64,000 nt of DNA, from contig MNYN01000001.1 of assembly GCA_001873105.1 (NCBI GenBank), positions 1 through 64,000 of the forward strand, in the 5' to 3' direction. This document shows positions 50,875 through 60,539 of this stretch, piece after piece. Numbering within the stretch: position 1 is the stretch's first letter; the number at the start of each line of letters is the position of its first letter. Below the pieces are notes generated by a model, which was given only the letters and a program-made list of their open reading frames with translations, ran no database searches and was not told where the DNA came from. The position numbers and the translations under genes are program-made. The stretch is from Flavobacteriaceae bacterium CG2_30_34_30 (GTDB lineage: Bacteria; Bacteroidota; Bacteroidia; Flavobacteriales; Flavobacteriaceae).

Positions 50875-53253
50875 TTAATCTTTTGTAAATTTAAATTTTT
50901 CATGAACGTCCCAAAGACCCCAGGAGGTTCCTGCCCACCCTTCATCGTGTATTTTCCAAGACTCATCAAATGAAGAGAAATAGAATAAGTCTACGTTGGC
51001 GTGATTGGCCCAATGTTGAATATTTATGAAATACTTCATCACATTTGTTTTTGATGGAACAGCTTCTTCTTCCACTTTTCCTTTGCCGGGCCAACCTGTT
51101 TCTGAGATAACTACTTTTTTATTTTGGGCAATTTCTTGTGTTTTTTGATACATTTCCTGAAGGTATAAGCCGGCATAGTCAATTTGCGCACCTTCCCAAA
51201 AAGGATAGCAATTAATCATAACTACTTCACAAACTTCAATAAGTGCCGGGCGGTTATAAAATTCATAATACACATCGACATAACCCACCGGAATATCTTT
51301 CGCTTTGTTTTTTACTTGTTTGATGTAATTGATGAGTTTTTCTTCCTGTTGGTCTCCTCTAAAGAGCACTTCATTACCAACTGAAGCCATATCTATCAAC
51401 CCTTGTTCGATTAAATTTATAAGCGATTGAATTTCTAGATTGTTTTTTTCATCATTTTTACTTATCCAGGCACCCATGAGTATTTTGAAACCCATTTCTT
51501 TGGCAATGGCAGGTATTTTTTCGTGACCGTTTGTACACGAAAAAACCCTCACCCACTCACTATGTGGTTTCAAAACAGCAAGTCGTTTTCTTATTTGTTT
51601 TTCCGAGATAAAGTCGCCGGGATTTTGATTTTCTTGATAAGGACTAAAACAAATTCCGTGCAATCCTTTTTCAAATGTTTCAGTGAAGTGAGCTTGTAAA
51701 AGCTCTGCATCGAGTGAATCTACATCAATGGGTGTGCTGTAGTAGTTTGGAAATCTGTCGAGAACCTCAGCTTTTGTAAAACCTTTTATATTGATTTCGG
51801 GTATAATTCTTGCGGCTCCATATCCTGAAGGTTTTGGTTTTTTTCTTCGGGCTAATTCAGCTTGAATTTCATTGGCTCGCTGCTCGGTTAAATCATAATT
51901 GCGCATTACAAACATGGCGATGAGGGTTCCCATAATTGGAATACCCGAATAGAAAAGGCGCAACCCAGTTACAGCACCTTCTGTTTGTGATTCTGCACCA
52001 GGGACAAAGCCCACAGCTGAGATGATGACCCCGCTCAACAAGCCTGCAATGGCAAAACCAAATTTCACCATCCACCAATAGATGGCTCCAAAAATGCCTT
52101 CTCTTCTTTTTCCGGTGTTTAATTCATCTAAATCACAAACATCTGCTGTCATTGACATCATTAGGGTAAATAAACTTCCTATTCCAAAGGAAAAGAAGGG
52201 TAATGCAAAAATAAACATATAAGGTTTGCCGGGAATGAATAAAAACCACAGTAAGATGTATCCAATGATGGAGATTCCTTGCGACCAAAGAAAAGCATTT
52301 TTTTTGCCCATTATCCGAGACATTTTGGCTACAATGGGAATTACTAAAAACGTTGTAACTACAGCACCCAAACTACCAAAGAGTGTAGGCCAAATGCCAG
52401 CAGCTTCGGCATTTCCATTAAACAAATGATAGACAACAATAAAAAATGAAAAGGCAGCAATGGTGTTAAACGCATTGAAAATAAGAAATGTAGAAATACA
52501 GAGCTTTCTGAATGGTACTGAAGAAAAAGCTTCTTTAAAACCAATTAGGATTTGTTTAAAACTACTTCCAATAGTTTTGAAGGTAATAGGGGTTAGTGAG
52601 TTATTATTTTTTGTTGACTTGCTTTTAATAAAAAAAGCTGGCATCATCGCTAATATAGTACAACTAACACCCACCCAAATTGCAAGGGTGCGGGTTGCTG
52701 TATCTGCATTTGGAAACCATTCCGGGTCATACATTACTACCCAAAACCAGGGGGCGATAACCCACGCCCACTGGCCAATCCATTGAGCAACGGCCATAAT
52801 GTTTGTACGCTCATGAAAATTATCACTCATTTCATAACCCATTGCCACATAGGGCACACTAAAAATGGTTAAGCCTAAATAAAACACAAAAGACCAAAGC
52901 AAAAAATAATAAAAATTGTAATACATGCCATTTTCACGATACAATTGCCACATGATGATAAAGGAAATGCCCATGAGTATAGAACCAATAAAAACATACT
53001 GCCGCCTACGTCCCCAAACAGAGCGTGTATTGTCTGAAATAAAGCCCATTATGGGGTCTGTAATGGAATCAAATACTCTGGGTAAGAAAAACAAAATGCC
53101 CCACATCCATCCAGGAAAACCAAGATCTTGTACAAGCACCACCATAAAGATTCCCAATGCCGCCGGAAACATTTGATTTGCTAACATTCCCAAGCCAAAG
53201 GCCACTTTTTGACCAAATGCTACTTTACCGAGATTGCTTACTTGTTTTTCCAT
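50875..53253 (-). CDS. GPH-type MFS sugar transporter (aa ~1-460) fused to C-terminal GH17 domain (aa ~510-792)
   Basis: DSITDPIMGFISDNTRSVWGRRRQ (GPH signature-like) and typical C-terminal YDLTEQRANEIQAELARRK, then VGNEVLFRGD and VVISETGWPGKG in the same uninterrupted frame. Confidence 0.9.
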   Translation of the reverse strand: MEKQVSNLGKVAFGQKVAFGLGMLANQMFPAALGIFMVVLVQDLGFPGWMWGILFFLPRVFDSITDPIMGFISDNTRSVWGRRRQYVFIGSILMGISFIIMWQLYRENGMYYNFYYFLLWSFVFYLGLTIFSVPYVAMGYEMSDNFHERTNIMAVAQWIGQWAWVIAPWFWVVMYDPEWFPNADTATRTLAIWVGVSCTILAMMPAFFIKSKSTKNNNSLTPITFKTIGSSFKQILIGFKEAFSSVPFRKLCISTFLIFNAFNTIAAFSFFIVVYHLFNGNAEAAGIWPTLFGSLGAVVTTFLVIPIVAKMSRIMGKKNAFLWSQGISIIGYILLWFLFIPGKPYMFIFALPFFSFGIGSLFTLMMSMTADVCDLDELNTGKRREGIFGAIYWWMVKFGFAIAGLLSGVIISAVGFVPGAESQTEGAVTGLRLFYSGIPIMGTLIAMFVMRNYDLTEQRANEIQAELARRKKPKPSGYGAARIIPEINIKGFTKAEVLDRFPNYYSTPIDVDSLDAELLQAHFTETFEKGLHGICFSPYQENQNPGDFISEKQIRKRLAVLKPHSEWVRVFSCTNGHEKIPAIAKEMGFKILMGAWISKNDEKNNLEIQSLINLIEQGLIDMASVGNEVLFRGDQQEEKLINYIKQVKNKAKDIPVGYVDVYYEFYNRPALIEVCEVVMINCYPFWEGAQIDYAGLYLQEMYQKTQEIAQNKKVVISETGWPGKGKVEEEAVPSKTNVMKYFINIQHWANHANVDLFYFSSFDESWKIHDEGWAGTSWGLWDVHEKFKFTKD

Positions 53254-53259
53254 TTCATT

Positions 53260-54786
53260 TTAGTTTGGATTTAGTACAATTGTTTGAAGGGCTTCACCGT
53301 CTATGGCGATTGTTTTAGTAAAATTTTCAAGTTGCAAATTGAAATTTTTAGCTTCTTTTTCCTGATTTAAAAGCACGACTACAAAACTGCCATCGGGGTT
53401 TTGGACAGCAGTAACTAGAAGTGTTGCATCAGTACTTTTCCAACCAATACGTTTTGCACCGGGTCTAATAAATTTGCTGAAATGAACCATGGTGTAATAC
53501 AAAGGGGTGAAATACACTTCGTTTTTTTCCGGATCTACAATCACTGGAGCAATACACCAGTTTTCAAACCAGTTGGGTCCTCCTTGTTTGTCGAGCACCA
53601 TATTCCAGTCTATCCAGCCGTTTACCCAGTTATTCAAACAGCCTATAATGTCTATCGCATAACGATATACGGGCACATATTTTGGGTGAAGATATTTTTT
53701 ATCTTCTGAGGCCCAAGTCCAGCCCCAGTCTGTGGCTTCTTTTTTCCAATACCAGGCATCATCATGCCAAACGGGCACTTGAGCATCAATACATGCCTCA
53801 GTTTGAATTAAATAATCATCATGGGCTTTTTGATGTGCATATTGCAATGCTTCCGGAAATACTTCAAAAGTACTTGCATACCAGTGAATGGCAGTTCCGT
53901 CAATGTATTTTGAGGATGCCTTATCAGCATACATCACATCTACCCATTTTTTGAGTTCATCACGATTTTGATCATAGCCTAAAATTTTTACATTTTCAAG
54001 TCCCTCATATTCCATTTTAGGACCTAAATATTTTTTGACAAAGTCGGTCATTTCTTGTGCTGTGTAGTGCATACTCTCCCAATTGTTTGAGTTGCCCAAA
54101 GGCTCATTTTCCAGGGTAATTCCCCAAATATCGATGCCTTCTGTTTGATAAGCCTGTATGTATTTTGCAAAATACAACGCCCAGCTGTCGTAATATTCCG
54201 GAAGAAGTTTTCCGCCAACCCAGTTGTTGTTGTCCTTCATGTATGGAGGCGCAGTCCAGGGAGAGGAGATGATTTTAAAGCCTTGCGGCGAAATGGCTTT
54301 GGCTTCTAATATCATGGGAATAATGTCATCTCTGTCTGGCTCAATAGAAAATTTTTCCAATTGAAAATCATCAGGGTCATCAGAATAGGCATATTGGCTT
54401 AATGAAAAATCACAGGAGTTAATGTGTGTGCGAGTCAAGGAATAGTTTGCTCCATTTTCACTAAAATAGGCTTCAAGAATTTTAGTTCTGTTTTCTTGAC
54501 TAAGTTGGTTGAGAAGATAGCCTGAGGCCTCGGTAAATGAGCCTCCAAAGCCTAGTATTTCCTGAAATGTTTCTTCAGGGTGAAGGCTGATATTGTTTTC
54601 TGAATTTTTCTGAGGAAATTCTGTAATAATTGCTAAATGATTTCCCGCTGAGGAAGTTTCATAGACTTCTATTTTCATTTTATTTGATTCTTGACAACTC
54701 ACAAAAGATAGCATAATGACAGAAGCCCAAATCAGATTTGGTAATTTACTAAGTGAAAACTGTATGCCATTAATCTTTAAATTCAT
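53260..54786 (-). CDS. GH30 family glycosidase (lipoprotein)
   Basis: Lipobox SFVSC; EILGFGGSFTEAS, ITLENEPLGNSNNWESMHYTAQEM, IQTEACIDAQVPVWHDDAWYWKKEATDWGW. Confidence 0.9.
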   Translation of the reverse strand: MNLKINGIQFSLSKLPNLIWASVIMLSFVSCQESNKMKIEVYETSSAGNHLAIITEFPQKNSENNISLHPEETFQEILGFGGSFTEASGYLLNQLSQENRTKILEAYFSENGANYSLTRTHINSCDFSLSQYAYSDDPDDFQLEKFSIEPDRDDIIPMILEAKAISPQGFKIISSPWTAPPYMKDNNNWVGGKLLPEYYDSWALYFAKYIQAYQTEGIDIWGITLENEPLGNSNNWESMHYTAQEMTDFVKKYLGPKMEYEGLENVKILGYDQNRDELKKWVDVMYADKASSKYIDGTAIHWYASTFEVFPEALQYAHQKAHDDYLIQTEACIDAQVPVWHDDAWYWKKEATDWGWTWASEDKKYLHPKYVPVYRYAIDIIGCLNNWVNGWIDWNMVLDKQGGPNWFENWCIAPVIVDPEKNEVYFTPLYYTMVHFSKFIRPGAKRIGWKSTDATLLVTAVQNPDGSFVVVLLNQEKEAKNFNLQLENFTKTIAIDGEALQTIVLNPN

Positions 54787-54794
54787 TTTAGTGG

Positions 54795-56069
54795 TTAATT
54801 TTTGGAGTATAAAGGAGGAGCTAAGGTTGCTTTAATAATTATAGATTCATCACCGTTTTGGGTTTTTCTAATGAGGTTGCCATTCCTTGTTAGACCTTCA
54901 AAAACTCCTCGATTTACGAGATTCCAGAGGGCATATTTTGCTTGACCATCAACAGTAAATAAACCAAAGTGGTTTTCAGAACCTGCTGGGTTTGCTGCGT
55001 CTTTCCAAGGTTCATCAAAGGCTTCAAAATAAAAACAACTAATGCTGTCTTTTTGGGTCCATTCTCGCATATGCTTATAATAAACTCCCTCTTTGTATTC
55101 ATCGCAAGTTTTGGAGCCACCTGGGCCGAAATACCCATCAGAAGAGCTTGCCCAGCCAGTTTCACCAATATGAACCGGTTTGTCAACACCCAATGATTTC
55201 ATATAGTTAATAACAGATTTGTATTGCTTTTGAGCGAAGGATTTAGCGCGTAACATTGCTGCGTCAATTTTTTCTAAATCACTAAGGTTTTCTTCACTTT
55301 CAGGCGTAAACCAAAAATCGGGATTGTAGTGTGTGTCAAGCATAGGGTAGGTATGCATCATGATAAAATCTACTGAGCGTATGAGTTTTTCTAAATCGGG
55401 GACGTGGTATTCTGAATCACCGCCACCCCATGAAGCAAAATTATCTGAGCTAGTAATCCACAATTCCTCCTTTAATTTTCCATTTTTTTTAAGGTCTTGT
55501 AAGTAATTAACCCACTTTAGAATGACTCCCGGCTGCACATAGTAACTTTCTGCCCATTTGACCATGGCTTCATTGCCAACGGCGATTGCTTTTACGATAT
55601 CTGGGTATTGATTGGCGAGTTCTGCCGCACGCTTTATTTCCCATTCGTTATTTTCGTCTTCTTCTTTGTGATTGGGGTTGGCTTTAAAGGCATCTTTACA
55701 GTTTATCCACGCACCCACAACGACATACATTTTAAAATTGGGATTTTCCTGTTTTAGTTGGTGTATGGCTTTCAAAACATTTGAAGCGTGAGGCTTGTGT
55801 AATTTATAAGTGCGTAAAAGATGAACGCCCATTGCATGGAGTATTTTCAGGTCTTCTTTTAATTGCTCTACAGTGGGTTCACTATCGTGATTGGCATCGC
55901 GATAACCGCCAAATGAGATGGCTTTAAAGTTTGGATTACCAAAAACTTGTGAAGGACTTAAGCGACTATTTTCATTCATATGTGGGGAGGCATTTTTACA
56001 AGAAACAGTTATGAGCAGTATTAATATAAAGCCAGAAAGGTTAAATTGTATGTTATTTAATAGTCTCAT
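54795..56069 (-). CDS. GH17-like glycoside hydrolase (lipoprotein)
   Basis: Lipobox ITVSC; AIAVGNEAMVKW, VHIGETGWASSSDG, FYFEAFDEPWK. Confidence 0.87.
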   Translation of the reverse strand: MRLLNNIQFNLSGFILILLITVSCKNASPHMNENSRLSPSQVFGNPNFKAISFGGYRDANHDSEPTVEQLKEDLKILHAMGVHLLRTYKLHKPHASNVLKAIHQLKQENPNFKMYVVVGAWINCKDAFKANPNHKEEDENNEWEIKRAAELANQYPDIVKAIAVGNEAMVKWAESYYVQPGVILKWVNYLQDLKKNGKLKEELWITSSDNFASWGGGDSEYHVPDLEKLIRSVDFIMMHTYPMLDTHYNPDFWFTPESEENLSDLEKIDAAMLRAKSFAQKQYKSVINYMKSLGVDKPVHIGETGWASSSDGYFGPGGSKTCDEYKEGVYYKHMREWTQKDSISCFYFEAFDEPWKDAANPAGSENHFGLFTVDGQAKYALWNLVNRGVFEGLTRNGNLIRKTQNGDESIIIKATLAPPLYSKN

Positions 56070-59000
56070 TTTAAATATTTTGAGGTTAAATGCACGTCAA
56101 TTTTTACAATTTCACCTGTTCTTTGGAAAACTTTATTGCTGTTTTCATTATTGAGTTGAAGTGAGGTTGGATTTTGCGTTTTCCCGTCAACAAAAGAGAG
56201 TATTAATGCTTCTTTTTCGCTTAGGGTATAAACAATTGGAATTTGACAATAAGTAAAGGCTAATGATCCTGCTGCTAACTCAATTTCTTGTTGGTTTTGA
56301 TGAACGTCGATAAAAGAAAACAGAGCAGCCTCTTTTAAAAACTCTTCTTCTTTTCGCAGTAAACAGGGGTAAAAAAGAAGTTTGCCCTCGTATACAAAAA
56401 CGCCCAATTCTCCAAATCGGCTAAGAATATCTTCTTTTACCTGTCCAGTCATACCGGGTTGTTGGGCTCCTTTACCGGCTGGCGTGTGCGAGTAAGGGTC
56501 TGTTGGAAAGGCCCCATAGAGTTTGGGTGATTTATGCACACCAATTCCTTCGTTGATTTCATAATAATGTTCAAGGAGTTTGCCAATTACTTCGGGGGTT
56601 TCGTTTTCACGAATGGCCTTCAGGCAACATTCCTGTACCGCTAGTTGCAATTTTGAAACCATATGCCAATAAATAGAGCCTAAACCTTCATAGCCATAAA
56701 AGGTTCCGGAACGTCCGGTAAATTCTTTGTGATTGAAAACCATTTCGAAAAGTTGCAATAATTGAGGGGTTTCTTTTTCAATCAAACGAGAATATTTAGA
56801 CTGTTTTAAAGATTCTAAAGTGTGCTTTAATACACGGGCATTGTTAAAATTTCCGTTAAAGTGATAGTTGCCATTAATGTCTTTTTCTACAATTTGTGTA
56901 TTACCGTCTTGCATCATTTTGACTAATAACTCAGAACTTTCAACGGTTTCTTTTGGGAGCACATTTTTCTCTAAAAAGGAGGGCAATTCTTTATTAGGAT
57001 ATAAAATATAGCTGTATTGGTCTGGTCTAAAGAGCTTACTTTTTTTGAGAGCATTGAGCACCGCTAGGCTTTCTGCTGAAGTTAAATACCCAGCGCTTAA
57101 AGCGGCTACTTGTCCTTCGAGCATTTCATTTAAATATGAAATTTGTATTTCATTTTTATTAGAAATGGTCATTAGGTTGTAAGCGTGGTAGAGGTTGTCG
57201 GGTCTTTTGTTTGCTCTAATAGAGTGATCAATGAAATTTAAGGTGGTTTCTATAAAAGTTTTTAGTTGACTTAGTTCTAACATACTTTTTCTTCCGCTAA
57301 AAGCCTTTTTGTAAATGGTTGTTCTGTAGTTAGAGGCTGATTGACCCACAGCATCAAGAATTATTTTTCTTTCAGAATCTTTAATGCTTCGTTTAAGTAT
57401 ATGGTCATGGTCTTTGAGTGTTTTGGCCACTTGATTAAAATAGGAGAGCAATTCATTTGAAATTTCTACTTGAGCGGGTTCAGCATCTGCAACAATTTTG
57501 TTGAAAAAGCTTAAAAAGCGTCTCAAATAGTAAAGTGTTACCATCGACACACCGTTTCCAACCAACGCATTGTTTGCATCGTTCCATTCGGGTCTTTGGG
57601 TGTTGAGCCATATGCCTGCTTCGGGAATAAAATTAGACACTTTAGCAAGAATGGTAGCCAACATTTTTTCGATAAAGTTAACTTTGCAAATAAACAAGTT
57701 TTCATCTCTAAGCAAAAAGCCATCTGCGCCCAATTCTTGTTTTTTGATGTTGAGTTTTTCATCGAGTTCATAATCAAACTCAATAGTGTCTTTGGGGTTT
57801 TTTACGAGGTCTTTATAGGGTTTTATTTTATAAGGAACGTTAGCATAAACAAATAAATCTTTATCAAAAAAACTTTGAAGAATGTCTGGTTTGTGGTTTT
57901 CTAGGGATTCTAAAAATTTTAGTAAATATATTATTTGATGATCTCCCCAATAACCAATATAGGACCAAGGATTGTTTTCTTCAATAACTTCCCAATCAAA
58001 ACCATCTTTGGTGATCCGGTAAGGGTTGTAACCGTCAAAAGTGGTGGCGTTAAGAAATTTGTGAATCATACTTTCTATAAACTCTGGAAAAGCGGTAGAT
58101 AAGGCTTCCCAGTTTTGAAAAATATCTCTCCAGTTTCCTTCATAATCTAATATTTTTGATCCATCTATTTCATTACGAGTATTGATGGAAAATTTATTCC
58201 AAGGTCTGCTTGGGTCGCCATGTCTTCTGCTAAATTTGAGGGGCATATACTCTAGACAAAGTCTTCTAAAGTTTTTATCGTCACTCTCAAGTCCTATTTT
58301 TTTTAAGCTAGTTAGGTCAAATATATCTGGAAGTGTTTTTAGAGTTTTTTCAGACGTTTTAAAAACTTTTTTGTTTGCGCTAGACAGGTATTTTTCAAAA
58401 TCCCATTTTTCTATTTGATAGTTGTTATCAAAAACACCACCTCTCATTATATTAAACAAGGTATTTGCCATATGTCTAGTATCTCTTGCTTTGTCAGCAG
58501 TTAGTTGCAAGGCATCTGAGGAGGCAATTAGTTTTATTAGTTTTTGGGTTCCTATATTACTATCATCAAGTACATCTTGATAGAGTAGTGAATTGGTTTT
58601 GATTTTGTCAATTAGTGAAGCAATGGCGCTGTGGTTTTGGTTTACATTTGCAATTATCAGCCAGTCTTTTTGTGTGTAAGAGGAGAGGTTTATTTTTTTG
58701 TGAATAAAATAGGCTCCTTTTTCTGCTTTAATGTCGGTTTCTGAAATTAATGTTTTACCTTTTCTAAAATCCTCAAGTTGTAAATTTGAGAGGAGATAGG
58801 TAGGATTTTCTATTCCAATGGACCAAACTATATTTGCTTTTAGTGCTTCACTAGGTTCGGCTTTATCTACAATGATGGCGCTTAAAGCAAAAATACCTAA
58901 ACCGCTATTTGCTTCTAACTCAGTTCTTTTATATGCATCAACCAGATTGCTGCTTTGATTTTGCAAATCTGCACTTACGCCATAAGGCATAACATTTTGA

Positions 59001-59536
59001 ATGCCGTCTAATAGAGAGAGTTTAACCTCAAAATTGTTATTATTTATGAGCGAAGATTTTTTTACAAAACCATAGGTGTCTGATGAATTCCATTGATACC
59101 TGAAGGTAATTCCAAAAGTGTAATTCACTTCTTCAAAAATAATTTTGTTTCCGTAGCGGTTTTTGTAAAGATTTCGAGTAATCTGAAAATTTGCTTTGGT
59201 TCTTTTAGAAAATGGCTCCCATAGAAAATTGTTTTCATTTTGACGAACAATTACGAGAGTTTTACTTCCGGTAGTTCCGGCAGATTCGGTGATTTTATCT
59301 TCTGTATAATAAGGAAATAAGGCATTATTACTGTCTTTTCTTCCGGCTGTTAATCCTCCGTTGCTTGAAATAAACATCCAATGATTTGAATCACTTACTA
59401 TATTCATAAAAAAAGGACGCATCGCATCGGAATTTTCTATTTTATAATACAATTCGTTATCTATTTCGACATAGGAGTGATTACTATTTTTGATTGATAA
59501 ATCTTGTAATTCCTTTATTGTTAATTCCTTATTCAT
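56066..59536 (-). CDS. GH149/GH94-like carbohydrate phosphorylase, candidate beta-1,3-oligoglucan phosphorylase
   Basis: 1156 aa, no signal peptide; MFISSNGGLTAGRKDSNNALFPYYTEDKITESAG, ILDYEGNWRDIFQNWEAL; 4-bp ATGA overlap with downstream GH17. Confidence 0.75.
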   Translation of the reverse strand: MNKELTIKELQDLSIKNSNHSYVEIDNELYYKIENSDAMRPFFMNIVSDSNHWMFISSNGGLTAGRKDSNNALFPYYTEDKITESAGTTGSKTLVIVRQNENNFLWEPFSKRTKANFQITRNLYKNRYGNKIIFEEVNYTFGITFRYQWNSSDTYGFVKKSSLINNNNFEVKLSLLDGIQNVMPYGVSADLQNQSSNLVDAYKRTELEANSGLGIFALSAIIVDKAEPSEALKANIVWSIGIENPTYLLSNLQLEDFRKGKTLISETDIKAEKGAYFIHKKINLSSYTQKDWLIIANVNQNHSAIASLIDKIKTNSLLYQDVLDDSNIGTQKLIKLIASSDALQLTADKARDTRHMANTLFNIMRGGVFDNNYQIEKWDFEKYLSSANKKVFKTSEKTLKTLPDIFDLTSLKKIGLESDDKNFRRLCLEYMPLKFSRRHGDPSRPWNKFSINTRNEIDGSKILDYEGNWRDIFQNWEALSTAFPEFIESMIHKFLNATTFDGYNPYRITKDGFDWEVIEENNPWSYIGYWGDHQIIYLLKFLESLENHKPDILQSFFDKDLFVYANVPYKIKPYKDLVKNPKDTIEFDYELDEKLNIKKQELGADGFLLRDENLFICKVNFIEKMLATILAKVSNFIPEAGIWLNTQRPEWNDANNALVGNGVSMVTLYYLRRFLSFFNKIVADAEPAQVEISNELLSYFNQVAKTLKDHDHILKRSIKDSERKIILDAVGQSASNYRTTIYKKAFSGRKSMLELSQLKTFIETTLNFIDHSIRANKRPDNLYHAYNLMTISNKNEIQISYLNEMLEGQVAALSAGYLTSAESLAVLNALKKSKLFRPDQYSYILYPNKELPSFLEKNVLPKETVESSELLVKMMQDGNTQIVEKDINGNYHFNGNFNNARVLKHTLESLKQSKYSRLIEKETPQLLQLFEMVFNHKEFTGRSGTFYGYEGLGSIYWHMVSKLQLAVQECCLKAIRENETPEVIGKLLEHYYEINEGIGVHKSPKLYGAFPTDPYSHTPAGKGAQQPGMTGQVKEDILSRFGELGVFVYEGKLLFYPCLLRKEEEFLKEAALFSFIDVHQNQQEIELAAGSLAFTYCQIPIVYTLSEKEALILSFVDGKTQNPTSLQLNNENSNKVFQRTGEIVKIDVHLTSKYLK

Positions 59537-59612
59537 TATTTTTTAATAAAGCTATTAGATTATTTTTATAGAATACATCCAATTTTGAAGTTGTTAGGTT
59601 AATACGTTCATT

Positions 59613-59646
59613 ATTAAAAAGGTCGGGATGATTTGTTTCCGACCTG
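59613..59646 (-). terminator. Rho-independent terminator (minus strand) after GH16
   Basis: Minus strand AGGTCGG-aaacaaatcatc-CCGACCT followed by TTTT. Confidence 0.75.
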
Positions 59647-59701
59647 TATTAATTAGTTTTGATTAAAAAAGTAGATGATTAGAAAAAATAGATAAAAAAA
59701 T

Positions 59702-60520
59702 TTATTCATATACTCTTATATAGTCTACAAGCATTGTTTGCGGAAATAGCGTATTATCGTTTGGTGGTCCTACAAAAGAACCTCCAACGGCAACATTCAT
59801 AATAATATAAAAAGGATGATTAAAAACCCAATCTCCAGGAACATCTGCTGGAGTAATTTGATTATATAAGGTATCATCTACATAAAAATTAATAAAATCT
59901 GGACCCCATTCTATCCCAAATATGTGAAAACCTGTATCAAATCTATCGTTTTCTAAAATAAAACCCTTTGAAACAGATTCACCTGCTGAATAACCAGGTC
60001 CGTGAACGCTGCCGTCTATTCTTATAGGATTTTGCCCCCTGTATTCCATAATGTCAATTTCACCACATAAAGGCCAATCGTTTTGTTCACAGTTATTGCC
60101 TAAAAGCCAAAAGGCTGGCCAAATACCTTGACCCCAAGGGAGTTGTATTTTGGCTTCAAATCGTCCATAAGTTTTTTCAAATTTGCCTTGTGTTTTTATT
60201 CTGGCAGAAGTAAAATTAGAACCTTGAAAGGGTTCTTGACGAGCAATGAAATGAAGCATTCCATTTTCAATTTTAATATTTTCTGGACGGTCTGTATAAT
60301 ACTGTAATTCATTATTGCCCCATCCATTGTCTCCAGTACCAATATCAAAAGACCATAGGGAACTATCAATTGTGCCGTCGTTATTAAACTCATCTGAAAT
60401 AGAAAGTTTTGTAAAGTTATTTCCTATACTTTGAGTTTCATCGGTTGTACAACCTACTAGGATGGTCAAATAAATACCAACTAAAAAACGAGTGATTTTA
60501 TATGTATTTTTCATAATCAA
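59702..60520 (-). CDS. GH16 family glycosidase (laminarinase-like lipoprotein)
   Basis: Lipobox ILVGC; CGEIDIMEYRGQNP catalytic EIDIME; WPAFWLLG. Confidence 0.93.
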   Translation of the reverse strand: MIMKNTYKITRFLVGIYLTILVGCTTDETQSIGNNFTKLSISDEFNNDGTIDSSLWSFDIGTGDNGWGNNELQYYTDRPENIKIENGMLHFIARQEPFQGSNFTSARIKTQGKFEKTYGRFEAKIQLPWGQGIWPAFWLLGNNCEQNDWPLCGEIDIMEYRGQNPIRIDGSVHGPGYSAGESVSKGFILENDRFDTGFHIFGIEWGPDFINFYVDDTLYNQITPADVPGDWVFNHPFYIIMNVAVGGSFVGPPNDNTLFPQTMLVDYIRVYE

Positions 60521-60539
60521 ATTGTAAGTGTTTTTTCTT

